64,000 nt of DNA, taken from NCBI GenBank assembly GCA_963847515.1, contig CAWKAA010000002.1, positions 310,001 through 374,000 on the forward strand. The letters are read 5' to 3'. Source of the stretch: QHXW01 sp963847515 (GTDB lineage Bacteria > Acidobacteriota > Terriglobia > Bryobacterales > Bryobacteraceae). Positions 1 to 9,667 of this stretch are shown here, one piece after another. The notes under the pieces are model-generated. The model ran no database searches. It saw only the letters and a program-made list of their open reading frames with translations, and was not told the DNA's origin. Numbering within the stretch: position 1 is the first letter of the stretch; the number at the start of each line of letters is the position of its first letter. The translations under genes and the position numbers were made by a program.

Positions 1-257
1 CCTGCTCACCCATCCCATGGTCGGGGAAGCCGTTTGCTTTTGGCATTCCGCACCCCACCTGGGGCGAAGAAGTGGCCGCCGCCGTGGTCCTGCGCGACGC
101 CGCCACTGAAGCTGAGCTGATGGCATACTGCCGCGACCGTATGGCGGATTTCAAATGTCCCAAGAAAATCTACCTTGTCGATTCCATTCCGCGCACGGCC
201 ACCGGTAAGGTGCAGCGTCTCAACGTGGCAGCGGCGCTCACTGGGACTCGCGGATGA
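1..257 (+). CDS. Acyl-CoA synthetase (AMP-binding), C-terminal end, partial and frameshifted
   Basis: This is the last ~85 residues of an adenylate-forming acyl-CoA ligase, cut by the window edge. The C-terminal domain is clear: AFGIPHPTWGEEVAAAVVLR, then MADFKCPKKIYLVDSIPRTA and TGKVQR, whose Lys is the family's conserved C-terminal lysine. Reading 1-30 in the second frame gives LLTHPMVGEAV, which belongs just before AFGIPHP, so one extra base lies near position 33 (in gtttgc). The stop overlaps the next start by ATGA, so the gene is coupled to the PanE-like reductase and the OxlT-like carrier. That context fits oxalyl-CoA synthetase, but the substrate pocket lies outside the window and the substrate is inference. 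Confidence 0.85.
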   Translation, partial: CSPIPWSGKPFAFGIPHPTWGEEVAAAVVLRDAATEAELMAYCRDRMADFKCPKKIYLVDSIPRTATGKVQRLNVAAALTGTRG

Positions 258-1214
258 AATTCGCCGTCGCCGGCGCTGGCGCCATCGGAGCCTATGTAGG
301 CGCAAAGATGGCGCGCGCCGGAGCGGACGTTACACTCTTTGCGCGCGGCCGTCACTGCCATGCCATGCGGGAGCGCGGCGTTCGCGTGGTCAGCGCCGAG
401 GGAGAGTTCGAGGCGCGGCCCCGCGTGGTCGATTCGCTGGCTGCCGTGGGACCCGTGGACGTGGTCTTCCTCGCCGTCAAGTCTCATAGCCTCCCCGAAC
501 TCGCGCCGCAATTGCCCGTTCTTTTTGGACTGGATACCACCGTGGTCAGTATGCAAAACGGCATTCCCTGGTGGTACTTCGAGGGAGCAGAGCGCCTGGA
601 AAAGGTCGATCCCGGCGGCGTTGTGGCGGCGGCCATTGAACCTCGCCGCGTGGTGGGCTCGATCGTGTATCTCTCGACCGAAATCATCGAACCGGGCGTC
701 ATCCGCCACATCGAAAGCAACCGCATCACCATCGGCGAACCCGATGGCGCACGGTCTGAACGTTGCCGCGCGATATCGGAAGCACTGATTGCCGCAGGAC
801 TGCGCGCGCCCATCACCACGCATCTTCGTCAGGAGATCTGGGTAAAGCTGATGGGTAACGTCGCATTCAATCCCATCAGCGCGCTCACCGGCGCCACGCT
901 CGTGGCCATGGCCCGTGACCCCGAGGTTTCGCCCCTCGTTCGCGCCATCATGGCCGAAACTGAATGCGTGGCCCGCCGCCTCGGGATCGAGATGCCGATC
1001 ACCATCGAGCAGCGCATCGCCGGCGCGGAAAAAGTGGGCGAGCACAAAACGTCCATGCTGCAGGATCTCGAAGTCCGGCCGTCCGCTGGAACTCGACGCT
1101 ATGGTGGGCGCGGTGCTCGAACTGGGCGGGCGGCTGGACATAGCCATGCCAAACACGCGCGCCGTCTATGCCTGCGCGAAGCTGCTGGAAAAACGGCGAA
1201 GGGGCGCGCCGTGA
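254..1214 (+). CDS. PanE-family NAD(P)H reductase (2-dehydropantoate 2-reductase or oxalyl-CoA reductase), frameshifted
   Basis: Ketopantoate reductase family (ApbA/PanE). The N-terminus has the Rossmann loop GAGAIGAYVG at residues 7-16, then VKSHSLPELAPQLP, the QNGIP motif and WVKLMGNVAFNPISALTGAT, all typical. The reading frame breaks near 1075: an extra c in gtccggcc pushes the frame into the next gene, while the neighbouring frame continues correctly as GRPLELDAMVGAVLELGG to a TGA at 1214. It overlaps the upstream synthetase by ATGA and the downstream carrier by GTGA. In Methylobacterium a PanE paralogue (PanE2) reduces oxalyl-CoA to glyoxylate. The synthetase and OxlT-like neighbours make that role plausible here, with plain pantothenate synthesis as the alternative. 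Confidence 0.85.
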
Positions 1215-2455
1215 AAAACCGTTGGGCGCAGCTCGCGGCGTCGCTCGTGGCGATGATCATGATCGCCAACCTGCAGTACGCCTGGACGCTGTTCGTCGAG
1301 CCCATACGCCAATCCACCGGTTGGAAGCTTTCCGACATCCAGTGGGGTTTCACGCTGTTCATTATTTTTGAGACCTGGGTGATGCCGCTCGAAGGCTGGC
1401 TCATCGACCGGCTGGGGCCGCGGATTTTCACCACGATTGCTGGGGTATTGTGCGGTTTCGGCTGGTCGAGCCTGGCCTACGCCACTACGCGATGGCAACT
1501 TTATGCTTCATACGCGATTGCCGGCGCGGGCGCGGCTTTCGTGTACAGCGGTTCGATCGCCAGCGCGCTCAAATGGTTTCCAGACCGGCGCGGGCTTGCG
1601 GCGGGCGTCATCGCCGGGGGCTTCGGTTCTGGCGCGGCGTTGTTCATTCCGCTCATCGCCTCCATCATCCAGGCTCGGGGGTACCGCACGGCGTTTCTAG
1701 TAACCGGAATATTGCAGGGCCTCATCATCATCGTGGTGGCCCAAATCCTCAGGCATCCGGGTCCGGAGTTCGCGGCCACGCACCAGGCCAGACGCACGCC
1801 TGCTCGCCGCGTGCGCCGCAACACCGAACAGTTTTCAACACCGGAAATGCTGCGCACTCACCATTTTTACCTCCTCTACCTCATGTTCGTCATGATGGCC
1901 ACGGGGGGATTGCTAGTGACCGCGCAGGCGGGCCCGGTAGCGACTGAATGGGGGATCTCGCGGACCGCTCTCACCGCCGCCCTCGCGCTCGACAGAATTT
2001 CCAATGGCGCGAGCCGTGTGGCCTGGGGCTGGGTCTCGGATCACATCGGCCGCGAAACCGCCATGGCCATCGCATTCGCGCTACAAGCCGTGTGCCTGCT
2101 GAGCGTGATGTTTGCCGGGCGCTGGTCGGGCACGATGTTCACCGTGACTCTGATCCTGACCTTCTTTACATACGGCGAAGTATTTTCGCTTTTCCCGTCA
2201 CTCACCGGCGATTATTTCGGCGCCGACCACGCCACCTCCAACTACAGCTTCCTCTATAGCGCCAAGGGCGTGGCCTCGATCATCGCCGGCGGCCTGGCAG
2301 CGCTACTATTCGAAAAATTTGGAAGCTGGTCGGCGGCGTTTTATGGAAGCGCGCTCATGGCGCTGGTGTCCAGCGGGCTGGCGGTGGTCTTGATGCGACT
2401 GCCGCTGCCGCGGAAAGCGGTTACGCGACAGAACGCCGTCTACGCCGGCGGATAA
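1211..2455 (+). CDS. MFS transporter, oxalate/formate antiporter (OxlT/OFA) family
   Basis: A polytopic carrier of about 414 residues with 12 predicted membrane helices. The OFA signature is visible: YAWTLFVEPI and GWKLSDIQWGFTLFIIFETW in helices 1-2, PLEGWLIDRLGPR in the 2-3 loop, and EVFSLFPSLTGDYFGADHAT with LYSAKGVASIIAGG in the C-terminal half. I place the start at GTG 1211, which overlaps the PanE stop by four bases. An uninterrupted reading from 254 arises only because of the panE frameshift and is not a true fusion. Family members exchange oxalate for formate or carry other small mono- and dicarboxylates. Uptake of oxalate for the two upstream enzymes is the simplest reading. Confidence 0.85.
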   Translation: MKNRWAQLAASLVAMIMIANLQYAWTLFVEPIRQSTGWKLSDIQWGFTLFIIFETWVMPLEGWLIDRLGPRIFTTIAGVLCGFGWSSLAYATTRWQLYASYAIAGAGAAFVYSGSIASALKWFPDRRGLAAGVIAGGFGSGAALFIPLIASIIQARGYRTAFLVTGILQGLIIIVVAQILRHPGPEFAATHQARRTPARRVRRNTEQFSTPEMLRTHHFYLLYLMFVMMATGGLLVTAQAGPVATEWGISRTALTAALALDRISNGASRVAWGWVSDHIGRETAMAIAFALQAVCLLSVMFAGRWSGTMFTVTLILTFFTYGEVFSLFPSLTGDYFGADHATSNYSFLYSAKGVASIIAGGLAALLFEKFGSWSAAFYGSALMALVSSGLAVVLMRLPLPRKAVTRQNAVYAGG

Positions 2456-2960
2456 TCCGGGGGGCGACGGAGGTCCCAGTTCGTGACCCTCGAATGGACG
2501 GTTACATTCCGTCCGTCACCGGGTTCTTTGTCACGGGGTTCTTTCGTCTCGCCCGTCATGCGGATGGGGCGACTGGAATCTTCCATGTCACGCTCCTCTG
2601 GGGGCCTGATGCTTCAGTGTCGCACAGCCTGGATCCGGTTTCGGCTGGCCGGAGGACAGTGTCCGGTTTCGGGAATTGGCTTCGTTTCGCATTTTCTTGT
2701 AATTAGTTGACGGGGCGGCAGATAGACTCTGGGGCCCACTCTGATAATAGCGCACAGGGCAAAGAAAGAACGGTGGATTGGATGTGAACGATTGATCTGG
2801 GGTCAGTGGAATCCAGAGGGTTAGTCAAGGGGACTGTCCCTGGGTTCTTCCGGCGTTGTTGGCTTTGCGGCGCTTTGATTAAGGAAGGTGTGGCTGGCCC
2901 GCTTTCCTCACAGTCTTGGACGGTCTCGTCCGTCCCTGATACTCTTGCGTATTCGCCGGG
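2456..2960. other. Non-coding stretch
   Basis: About 500 bases without a convincing gene; the short open frames have no family resemblance or recognisable domain. A small inverted repeat (ggacgg..ccgtcc, 2496-2514) lies 40 bases after the carrier stop and could act as a weak terminator, but no T-run follows. Around 2830 the sequence ggggactgtccc is a short palindrome of a type often seen between genes in this group. Confidence 0.5.
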
Positions 2961-3656
2961 GTGAAGGGGTCGGTGACGTTGAGCGTCTGGTACGAAAAAA
3001 TCCGTCTGTCCCGTTTTCCTCCCGACCTCAGCACCTCGGAAGCCGAAAAAGGGCTCGACGAGAAAACGTCATTCAGTCGGAATTCCGATGGAGTAGCACG
3101 CCTCCTAGCGTTCCTACCGGCAGGCGCAACTATAACCGTGATCGGCATCACTGCGAACAGTTTCGCCCAGCCTTATATTTTGCTCAGGGCGACGCTTACC
3201 GATGATCCGGGTTACTTCGGCGAGCGGCTGGCCTCTGCCAGAACGCAGCTTGTCCGCACGTGGCAGCAGCGCGCGGTCGCGCTTACGCCGAATGCTAGGG
3301 GTACCGACATTCTGGGCGGCCTATTCACCGCGAGCGAGTTATTCCGGAACGGTCCGGCCGGCGCTCGACACGTTCTCGTCCTTTTTTCCGATATGCGCCA
3401 TGTGACGCGCGAGGTTGACCTCGAAAGGCCGCGTACGATTCGCGTCGATGCGATCCTCACTGCAGTACAAGCGCGCAGCCTCATCGCGTATTTGAACGGA
3501 GTCACGGTGTACGTCCTTGGAGCCAATGCCGAGGAGAAACAAAGCATTGCGCAATGGAATGCGTTAAAACAGTTCTGGACCACTTATTTCATGAGAGCTG
3601 GCGCGATCCTAGCGGAGTATTCCATCGGCTCTGAGTCGCCGAAGCTCGCGCCTTGA
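2961..3656 (+). CDS. von Willebrand factor A-like protein, probably missing its N-terminus
   Basis: The open frame encodes 231 residues. DLSTS at residues 22-26 fits the metal-binding DxSxS motif of a vWA domain. GLDEKTSF, PAGATITVIGI, RGTDILGGLF (possible MIDAS threonine) and VLVLFSDMRH (second acidic loop) follow in the right order. The residues before DLSTS do not form the hydrophobic first strand a vWA fold needs, and a stop lies in frame at 2937. The gene is therefore either truncated at its 5' end or carries a frameshift just upstream of 3030. No export signal is visible. It sits alone next to an insertion-sequence remnant. Function unknown. Confidence 0.55.
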   Translation: MKGSVTLSVWYEKIRLSRFPPDLSTSEAEKGLDEKTSFSRNSDGVARLLAFLPAGATITVIGITANSFAQPYILLRATLTDDPGYFGERLASARTQLVRTWQQRAVALTPNARGTDILGGLFTASELFRNGPAGARHVLVLFSDMRHVTREVDLERPRTIRVDAILTAVQARSLIAYLNGVTVYVLGANAEEKQSIAQWNALKQFWTTYFMRAGAILAEYSIGSESPKLAP

Positions 3657-3836
3657 GACCAGAGTGCGCAGTTGAGCCGGCGACTCAACCTCCTGACCAG
3701 AGTACCCCCGAAAATCAGGGGTTTTCTATGAAGCCAGTTCCCCGTTGTCGTACTTTAGGTGGAAGACGACATCGTCTCGAAAGCTTGACACAGAGTGCTG
3801 GTCAGCTAGGATTAATAGATTAGATTATTTGGTCTC

Positions 3837-3960
3837 AGTGCGTATTCTGGGGGCATGTGAATAAGCGTTCCGCGAAATTGTGAATACGGATTCCGACGGG
3901 ATGTGGAACGCAAATCGCCCCGGCCCGGAATCATTATTCACATGCCCCGGAATACGCACT
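3837..3960. mobile_element. Remnant of an insertion sequence: two facing ends, no transposase (IS21-like appearance)
   Basis: A left arm at 3837-3864 (begins agtgcgtattc, ends catgtgaataa) and a right arm at 3934-3960 are near-perfect inverted repeats of 27-28 bases, differing by one substitution and one indel. Between them lie only 69 bases, including further gtgaatac and gatgtggaacgc segments like the sub-terminal repeats of IS21-type ends. No transposase is present, so this is a MITE-like deletion derivative or joined ends. No clear target duplication is visible (gtctc on the left, caatc on the right). The IS21 assignment rests on the look of the ends only. Confidence 0.6.
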
Positions 3961-4023
3961 CAATCAATCTTGCCAATGCCTCAACAGAGATTCGAAAACC
4001 AAACAGGCCTAATCTGAACGAGA

Positions 4024-4704
4024 ATGAAGAAGCAGTGGTTACGTACAACAGGTTTTGTATTTCTAGTAATCCTAGTTGTAGTACTCGTTGTGTTTGTATG
4101 GGCGTATTCCCAAGTCGTCGGATTTCGGTCAGTCACCGGTTACTATGAAAACACGCACTATCAGTATGCACTGACCATGCCGGCAGGGTGGCGGCTCGGA
4201 ACATTCCTGATGTTACTCCTAAACCCTCTGCGGTTTGGTAACAGGCCAACAAATGACGAAACTGTCGTTGTGACCGATCTAGATCGCGCTGGTGAATGGG
4301 ACTTAGGCAGAGCCATTAACGACGACCAGTCGGCTAATCGACTTTCTGACTATAAAGAGTTTCTGTCCGGTCAGACGATTCTCATTCAGGCAGAGCGAAG
4401 CAACCTCGATCCAAGTCAGCTACTGAAGCCAGGGTCCGCAGTAACCGGGCTCCCCATCAGGGATGTCCACCCGGTGCAGGTGCGGAGTGATTCTGGAATG
4501 AACGGTTGGCGATATGAGTTGAGTAATGAACCAAATGACTCCAGCAGCCTCTTAATCGTTTGGTTCCCATATCCGACCCAGATGGTCGCTTCTTCAGGAG
4601 ACCCCTTCACTGGCATTTCGATTCGAACAGTTGAAGACCAGGACTATAACGAACAGATGTTTGAAAGCATTTATCGGAGCGTCGAATTCGGAAGCGTAAA
4701 TTAG
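4024..4704 (+). CDS. Hypothetical membrane-anchored protein
   Basis: 226 residues starting MKKQWLRTTG, followed by one strongly hydrophobic helix (FVFLVILVVVLVVFVWAY, residues ~11-28), so it is an inner-membrane protein with a periplasmic body or an uncleaved signal anchor. The body contains YALTMPAGWRLG, reminiscent of the YP-x-W opening of PsbP-like or lipoprotein-type domains, but I do not recognise a family. Base composition is clearly lower in GC than most neighbours, as is the 3' end of the convergent YD-repeat gene. The two stop codons overlap at 4701-4704. Its position just after an insertion-sequence remnant suggests acquisition. It could be a partner of the YD-repeat protein, but nothing shows that directly. 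Confidence 0.65.
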   Translation: MKKQWLRTTGFVFLVILVVVLVVFVWAYSQVVGFRSVTGYYENTHYQYALTMPAGWRLGTFLMLLLNPLRFGNRPTNDETVVVTDLDRAGEWDLGRAINDDQSANRLSDYKEFLSGQTILIQAERSNLDPSQLLKPGSAVTGLPIRDVHPVQVRSDSGMNGWRYELSNEPNDSSSLLIVWFPYPTQMVASSGDPFTGISIRTVEDQDYNEQMFESIYRSVEFGSVN

Positions 4705-7700
4705 TTACCCTGTAACGTTACTTGGTCACGCTTTGCTTCGTCGACAATTGCCTGCCGAAGGTTAACGTTGGGAGGAATATAGGTAATGGCATTTAAACCG
4801 ACGCAACTTGCCACATCTGCTACGGTTCCACCTGCGTTCAATCCGACGCACGACCGAATGATGGGCTGGAGTTGAGCTGGTGCGGCTTCATTTTGCGAGA
4901 TTGAAGATATCTGTGGCGCAAGTGATGACTCGAATGTGATATTTATGCCACAGAGTGGAACAATAGCTGAGCACGCAAGATTACGTAATGTGGTGAATAT
5001 GAGCAAAATATTGTCAGCGAAGTCGTATACAATCGAAGCTGTTAAACTTGAGCCACTGTGTCCCGCTTCTTCCGCGGATAAACCACTCGGATCGGTATAC
5101 CGTAGCGGGTCCGATAGCACGTAGCCATAGGCGTTTGCGCTAAGTGGGAGGCGTGCAGATCCTTGGTAGGGATCGCGAGTGAGCAGCCTTCCAACGGTCG
5201 GATCATAATATCTTGCTCTTAGATAATAGAGGCCCGTTCCCGGATCCAAGGACTCCGCGGTAAATTTGTATTTGTTTCTTGTTCCGAGGGGATCAATCGG
5301 CACCAACAACCTGCCCCAAGGATCGTAGGAATAGCTGGCCTTCAAAGCCCCAGTTCCGTCGGTAAGGCTCGCGGCGCCGCCCAAGCCATCGGAGTGGTAG
5401 AAGTATTGCAGCGTCGTGCTCGTCTCGGAGATCATCGAGAGCCCGTACAAGTAATCGATGTTCCCGTCTGGACCACCCTCGTTCAGCACGACGGGCAGAG
5501 CCGCAGCGGTGTCGTTCAAATATTGATAAGTCCCCGCCGGAACTGTCTGGCTGACACGGTTGCCGTCGCCGTCATATTGGTACTGACTGTTGATTCCGCC
5601 TCCAGTGACGCCCGTTAGGCGATTTAGTGCGTCGTATACATAGTTGACTGTTGTGCTGCCAGTTGTCTTCGTGATCTGATTTCCATTGTGATCAAATCCG
5701 TAAGAAGTCGTCCCTGCCGACAGCAGACGATCTGCGGCGTCGTACTTGTAAGCAGTGGTCCCGACCGAACTGACCGTGGAGAGCCGGTTCCCGACAGGAT
5801 CGTAGTTATATTGCGTGACTTGGCCCGATGGAACCGTCCATGACGTGAGCCGGTACAGAGGATCGTAGCCGTACTTCGTCAGCCCGCCCGCAGCGGAAGT
5901 AACCTGCATCCGATTCCCCACATTGTCGAGGACATAAGCGAACGACGACAGCACCTGGCTACCGGAGCGATTGATGATCTGGAGGAGGCGGTTCGCCGCA
6001 TCGTAAGAATAAGCGGACGCGGCTCCGTTCGGATACGTGAATCCCATCATATTTCCGGCAGGATCGTAGCTGTAATGTGTGATCTTGCCGGCCCAGTCAG
6101 TGACCTGGGCGAGCCGGTTGAGCACGTCGTACTGATATTGGACCGCTCTGCCGTCGGGGTACGTCAAAGACGTTCGATTCCACAAAGAGTCGTATGCGTA
6201 GTGCACGGCGCCTATGCTGGGCGATGTAACGGAGACCACGCGATCGAGGACATCGTAGCTATAGCTGGTTGTCCCCCGCGAGTCGGTCATCGTGGTTCGA
6301 TTGCCGTCCTTGTCATAGGCGTAGTTGACCGACGACCCATCTGCGAAGCTGCCCTGCGTGAGGCGGTTCAGAACATCGTAGGAGTAATGGTTCGTTTTAC
6401 CGTTGGCGTCCGTGGTCGAAATCGTGTTGCCGATACTATCGGTGGCGTACGAGGTGGTGAAAGACAACGGGTCGGTTATTTGCGCCAAGCGGTTGATGGC
6501 ATCGAAGGTGTATTCGGTTATGTTGCTCTTCGCGTTCTTGAACGAAGTCCGGTTGTTGTTGGCATCGTACCCATAGCTACTGACCTTGCCGAGGGAGTCC
6601 GTAACGTTCGTCAGATTGTTCGTCGCATCGTAGGTATAGGCGGTGCCATTGCCATTAGCATCCGTAATTTTTAGCAGATTCCCGATGCCGTCGTAGGCGA
6701 ATTGCGTCGAGTTGTTCAGGGGATCGGCCGTCTTGGTGATCCGGTTCAGCGGGTCGTGCGCGACTGAGGCCGAATGCCCATTCGGATCGGTTGTGGTCAG
6801 CAGGCGGCCGACAGTGTCATAGGTCAACGTTGTTGCATTGCCCAACGGATCGGTAATTCGGGTCAGATCGCCCGCCGCGTCGTACGTGTAGGTGGCTGTA
6901 TTGCCGCGAGCGTCAGCCTTGGAGGTGAGGAGGCCGGCGGAATTGTAGCCGAAGGAAGTTGTATTGCCTGCGGGGTCGTGAATGCTGAGCAGGTTCCCTT
7001 TGGCGTCATAGGAGAAAGTGGTGGTCGCCCCTTTTGGCGTCGTGGAAGTCAAGAGATCGTTCTTCGAGTCATACGTGAAGGCTTGGGTGTTCCCGAGGGG
7101 ATCGGTGATTCCCGTCGTGTTCCCCTGCCCGTCGTATGTCAGGTTCATTGTGTTGCCGTTCTGGTTCGTGATGCTGGTGCGGTCGTTATTCGCGTCGTAG
7201 CTGTAGGAGATTGTGCCGCCCTTGGCGTCAATAACCTCAAGCAGCCTCAAGGCGCCGTCGTAGACATGCTGGGTGGGATTTCCGATGGGGTCGGTGAATG
7301 TTGTTGTTCCGGCCGATGGCGAGTTATACACCAGCGTCGTGACGAAACCTCGTCCATTCTTTTGCGTCACAACGCGTCCCAGGTTGTCGTATGTATTTTG
7401 AAGAAATGTCACGCCCCGAGGATCGACGGCCGAAAGCATTCGGTGATTGGCGTCATAGGCATATTGCGTAATGCCGCCTGCTCCGTCGCGCACTGAGACG
7501 AGGTTGCCGTTGGCATCATAGGAATACTGCCAGGACCGGCCGATGGGATCAGACAGACTGATGATTCGTCCGTTGCGGTCGTTTGTGAATGTGAACGTGC
7601 GGCCCGAACTGTCGAGCACGGTAACCAGGTTCCCAGAACCGTCGTAATTGAGTGTTTGGGTGTTGCCGTTGCGGTCAACAAGGCTCGTGAGCCTTCCCAC

Positions 7701-8736
7701 TGCGGAAAAATTGAACCGCGTCTGGTTCTTGCGGGTGAGGGTGAAGGAACCATCGGCGTTGCTTACGAGGCTGTCAAACAGGCCGGGAATTGCGGGGTAT
7801 AGGCTCCTCCGCCTGCCGCTGTAAAGGAGTCCTGGTGGCCGTCCGCCTCTTTGACGGTCACGGCACCGGAGCTAGGGTCTGCGGTGAGGAGAATGTTATA
7901 GGAATGCGTCCACCCGGAGCCCAGGGGGCCCGCATAAGTGTCGAGACTGTTGTAGGAACGTGTGAATGTGAATGCAAGCCCCTTACCGGGCACCGTCAGG
8001 TCACTCCGCGAGAGGAAGTAGTTGCCAGTGGCGGTGTTGATAGGCTCATTCGTGAAACCGCTCGGATTCGTAGAGTTATTGCCACCTCCGAAATTGACCG
8101 GCGTGCCGGTCCCGGTCGGGCAACCGCTCGCGGTAGGCGCTCCGTAAACCCATGTGTCGCCAAAAAGGGTGGTGGCAGTGCTCCCTCCAAACAATACGAC
8201 TTGCGCGTGCGCTGAGTCGTACGTCATACCATGAACGGCTCGTGCAGGAGGAGGAAGTGTTGTCGGGAACTCTTGCGTCCAGTTCGTGCCATTCCAGACC
8301 CATGTGTCGGCGAGGAAGTTCGTGGCACTACCACCGACAAAACCTAATCCACCAAAGAGTAGGATCTGCTGTTGAGCCGCATCATAAGCCATGTTCGAGT
8401 TGTATCTTGGAGATGGATTGGTGCTTGGAGACTCTTGCGTCCAGTTCGTGCCATCCCAGGTCCATGTGTCAGCCAGAGCCGTCCCAGGCTCAGGAGACCC
8501 ACCAAACACTACGACCTGCTGCCGCTCTGCGTCGTACGCCATGCTGTGGTTTGCCCTCGCAGGAGGACTGACCGCCGGAAACACTTGCGTCCAATTGCTC
8601 CCATCCCACACCCAGGTGTCACCTAGGACGGAGCTATCTGGCGCAATGAATGGGCGGGGAGAAATGCATGAGAGAGCAACAACAGCACAACAATGTGCCG
8701 TAGTTTGGAAGGAGCGCGGCTATTGTCTGGGTTCAT
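4701..8736 (-). CDS. Giant secreted kelch / DUF6531 / YD-repeat (Rhs-like) protein, two frameshifts
   Basis: Read on the minus strand, ATG 8736 opens a signal peptide (HIVVLLLLSHAFLPAHS). Kelch-like repeats follow (DTWVWDGSNWTQ, MAYDAERQQVVVFGG and similar, about four), then a DUF6531 entry (INTATGNYFLSRSDL, FTFTRSYNSLDTYAGPLGSG). More than 30 YD repeats of ~21 residues (YDANGNL type) and the Rhs core end LYYLRARYYDPTVGRLLTRD with NAYGYVLSDPLRYTDPSGL complete it. Single-base breaks lie near 8640 and near 7775 (a lost G; the correct reading is FPGLFDSLVSNADGSF). The ~120-residue tip beyond DPSGL is unlike the rest and matches no toxin I know. Such proteins are large cell-surface or secreted shells. 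Confidence 0.85.
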
Positions 8737-8783
8737 TCTACAACCGTCCTCAACGACCGGAATGACGGGCTAAGCCCGCATAG

Positions 8784-9443
8784 TTAGGCACAACCGGTCT
8801 TGCGCCGCCAAAGACCAAAGCTTAAGAGCGACAAAACACTGGTCAGTAAGACGAACGAACTGAGTTCAGGAATGGTGCTCGTTCCTGTCTGATACGCGAG
8901 ATCGTCCAGCACGAAGTCGCCGGGGGTACTTGTGAGCGTCACGGACTGAATGCCGGTACCAGAAAATGAAAGAAAAGATGATGTTCCGGTCGTCCCGTCG
9001 GTATTGGGGTCGCCGACAACCGTGCCAAGCAGATTGCTGCTGAGGTCGAACGCCTGGAGAGTGAGCGGATCGAAGCTCGTGTACCAGATCCCGAAGGACT
9101 GAATGGAGAAGTCAAACGTGATGTCGATCGTCGGATCAGCCGCATCCCAGATCACTACGTCACCTGAATGTGGGGGAAACCCGGCGTTATCGTAACCGCC
9201 AAAGCGCGACACGCTCAGGCCGGTGACATCGGGGCCGAAGTTTACTCCGGAATAGAAGTTCCCGATATTCTGGCCGCCGCTACTGAAGAAGTAAGCGTCG
9301 GGAAGATTCTCAAAAGTGATGATTGGATCGGCGAAGGCAGAGAAACAGGAGCCGACGGCTAAGAGAACGAGAGTATTCACTCGGGTAATCCGTAGAAGCT
9401 TCAAGAGAATCTTCAACAGAGGCACCGCCGCGACGTCATTCAT
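8784..9443 (-). CDS. PEP-CTERM sorted secreted protein
   Basis: The start at ATG 9443 (MNDVAAVPLLKILLKLL) is preceded by GAGGAG at a good distance. An upstream GTG at 9479 is less likely. A signal peptide (LVLLAVGSCFSAFADP) leads into a beta-rich body (ITFENLPDAYFFSSGG, VTLTSTPGDFVLDDLAY). The C-terminus is a PEP-CTERM anchor: IPELSS, a hydrophobic helix and RRKTGCA. IPELSS replaces the usual VPEPSS. PEP-CTERM proteins are processed by an exosortase and often go to the surface or matrix; no exosortase gene is in this window. It lies in the same direction as the YD-repeat gene, 47 bases upstream of its start. Ligand and role are unknown. Confidence 0.8.
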   Translation of the reverse strand: MNDVAAVPLLKILLKLLRITRVNTLVLLAVGSCFSAFADPIITFENLPDAYFFSSGGQNIGNFYSGVNFGPDVTGLSVSRFGGYDNAGFPPHSGDVVIWDAADPTIDITFDFSIQSFGIWYTSFDPLTLQAFDLSSNLLGTVVGDPNTDGTTGTSSFLSFSGTGIQSVTLTSTPGDFVLDDLAYQTGTSTIPELSSFVLLTSVLSLLSFGLWRRKTGCA

Positions 9444-9667
9444 GAAACACTCCTCGCTCTTTAATACCGATTCGTGCACGTTGGACCATCATTCGCATTC
9501 GAGGCAAACTTCGCCAGAAACCCAAACAGGTCCCACAGCCTTGGTCGGTGCCGCGACGGCTAAACCGGCTCACAACGCCAATCCGGGCCTTTGAGGATAG
9601 AATGTTTCTGTGCTGATTCGAACTGAAGAAGTGCTGAAAAACCGCTGAGGCGCACTCGAAATCTTGT

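Noticed and set aside
170..1156. Long open frame on the minus strand across the panE-like gene
   Set aside because: It mirrors the codon pattern of the plus-strand gene, which has clear family motifs; the minus product has none.
254..2455. A fused PanE-MFS protein of 733 residues
   Set aside because: The link region is out of frame with both families; a single-base error at about 1075 explains it, and the true genes overlap by GTGA.
2483..2710. Two overlapping short open frames after the carrier gene
   Set aside because: No motif, no ribosome site and no family resemblance in either.
6774..7496. Open frame on the plus strand opposite the YD repeats
   Set aside because: A Val-rich repeat shadow of the true minus-strand gene.
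4701..7700. Regular repeats that could suggest a CRISPR array
   Set aside because: Units are ~63 bases, diverged, and translate into YD repeats in one frame; there are no identical repeats and spacers.
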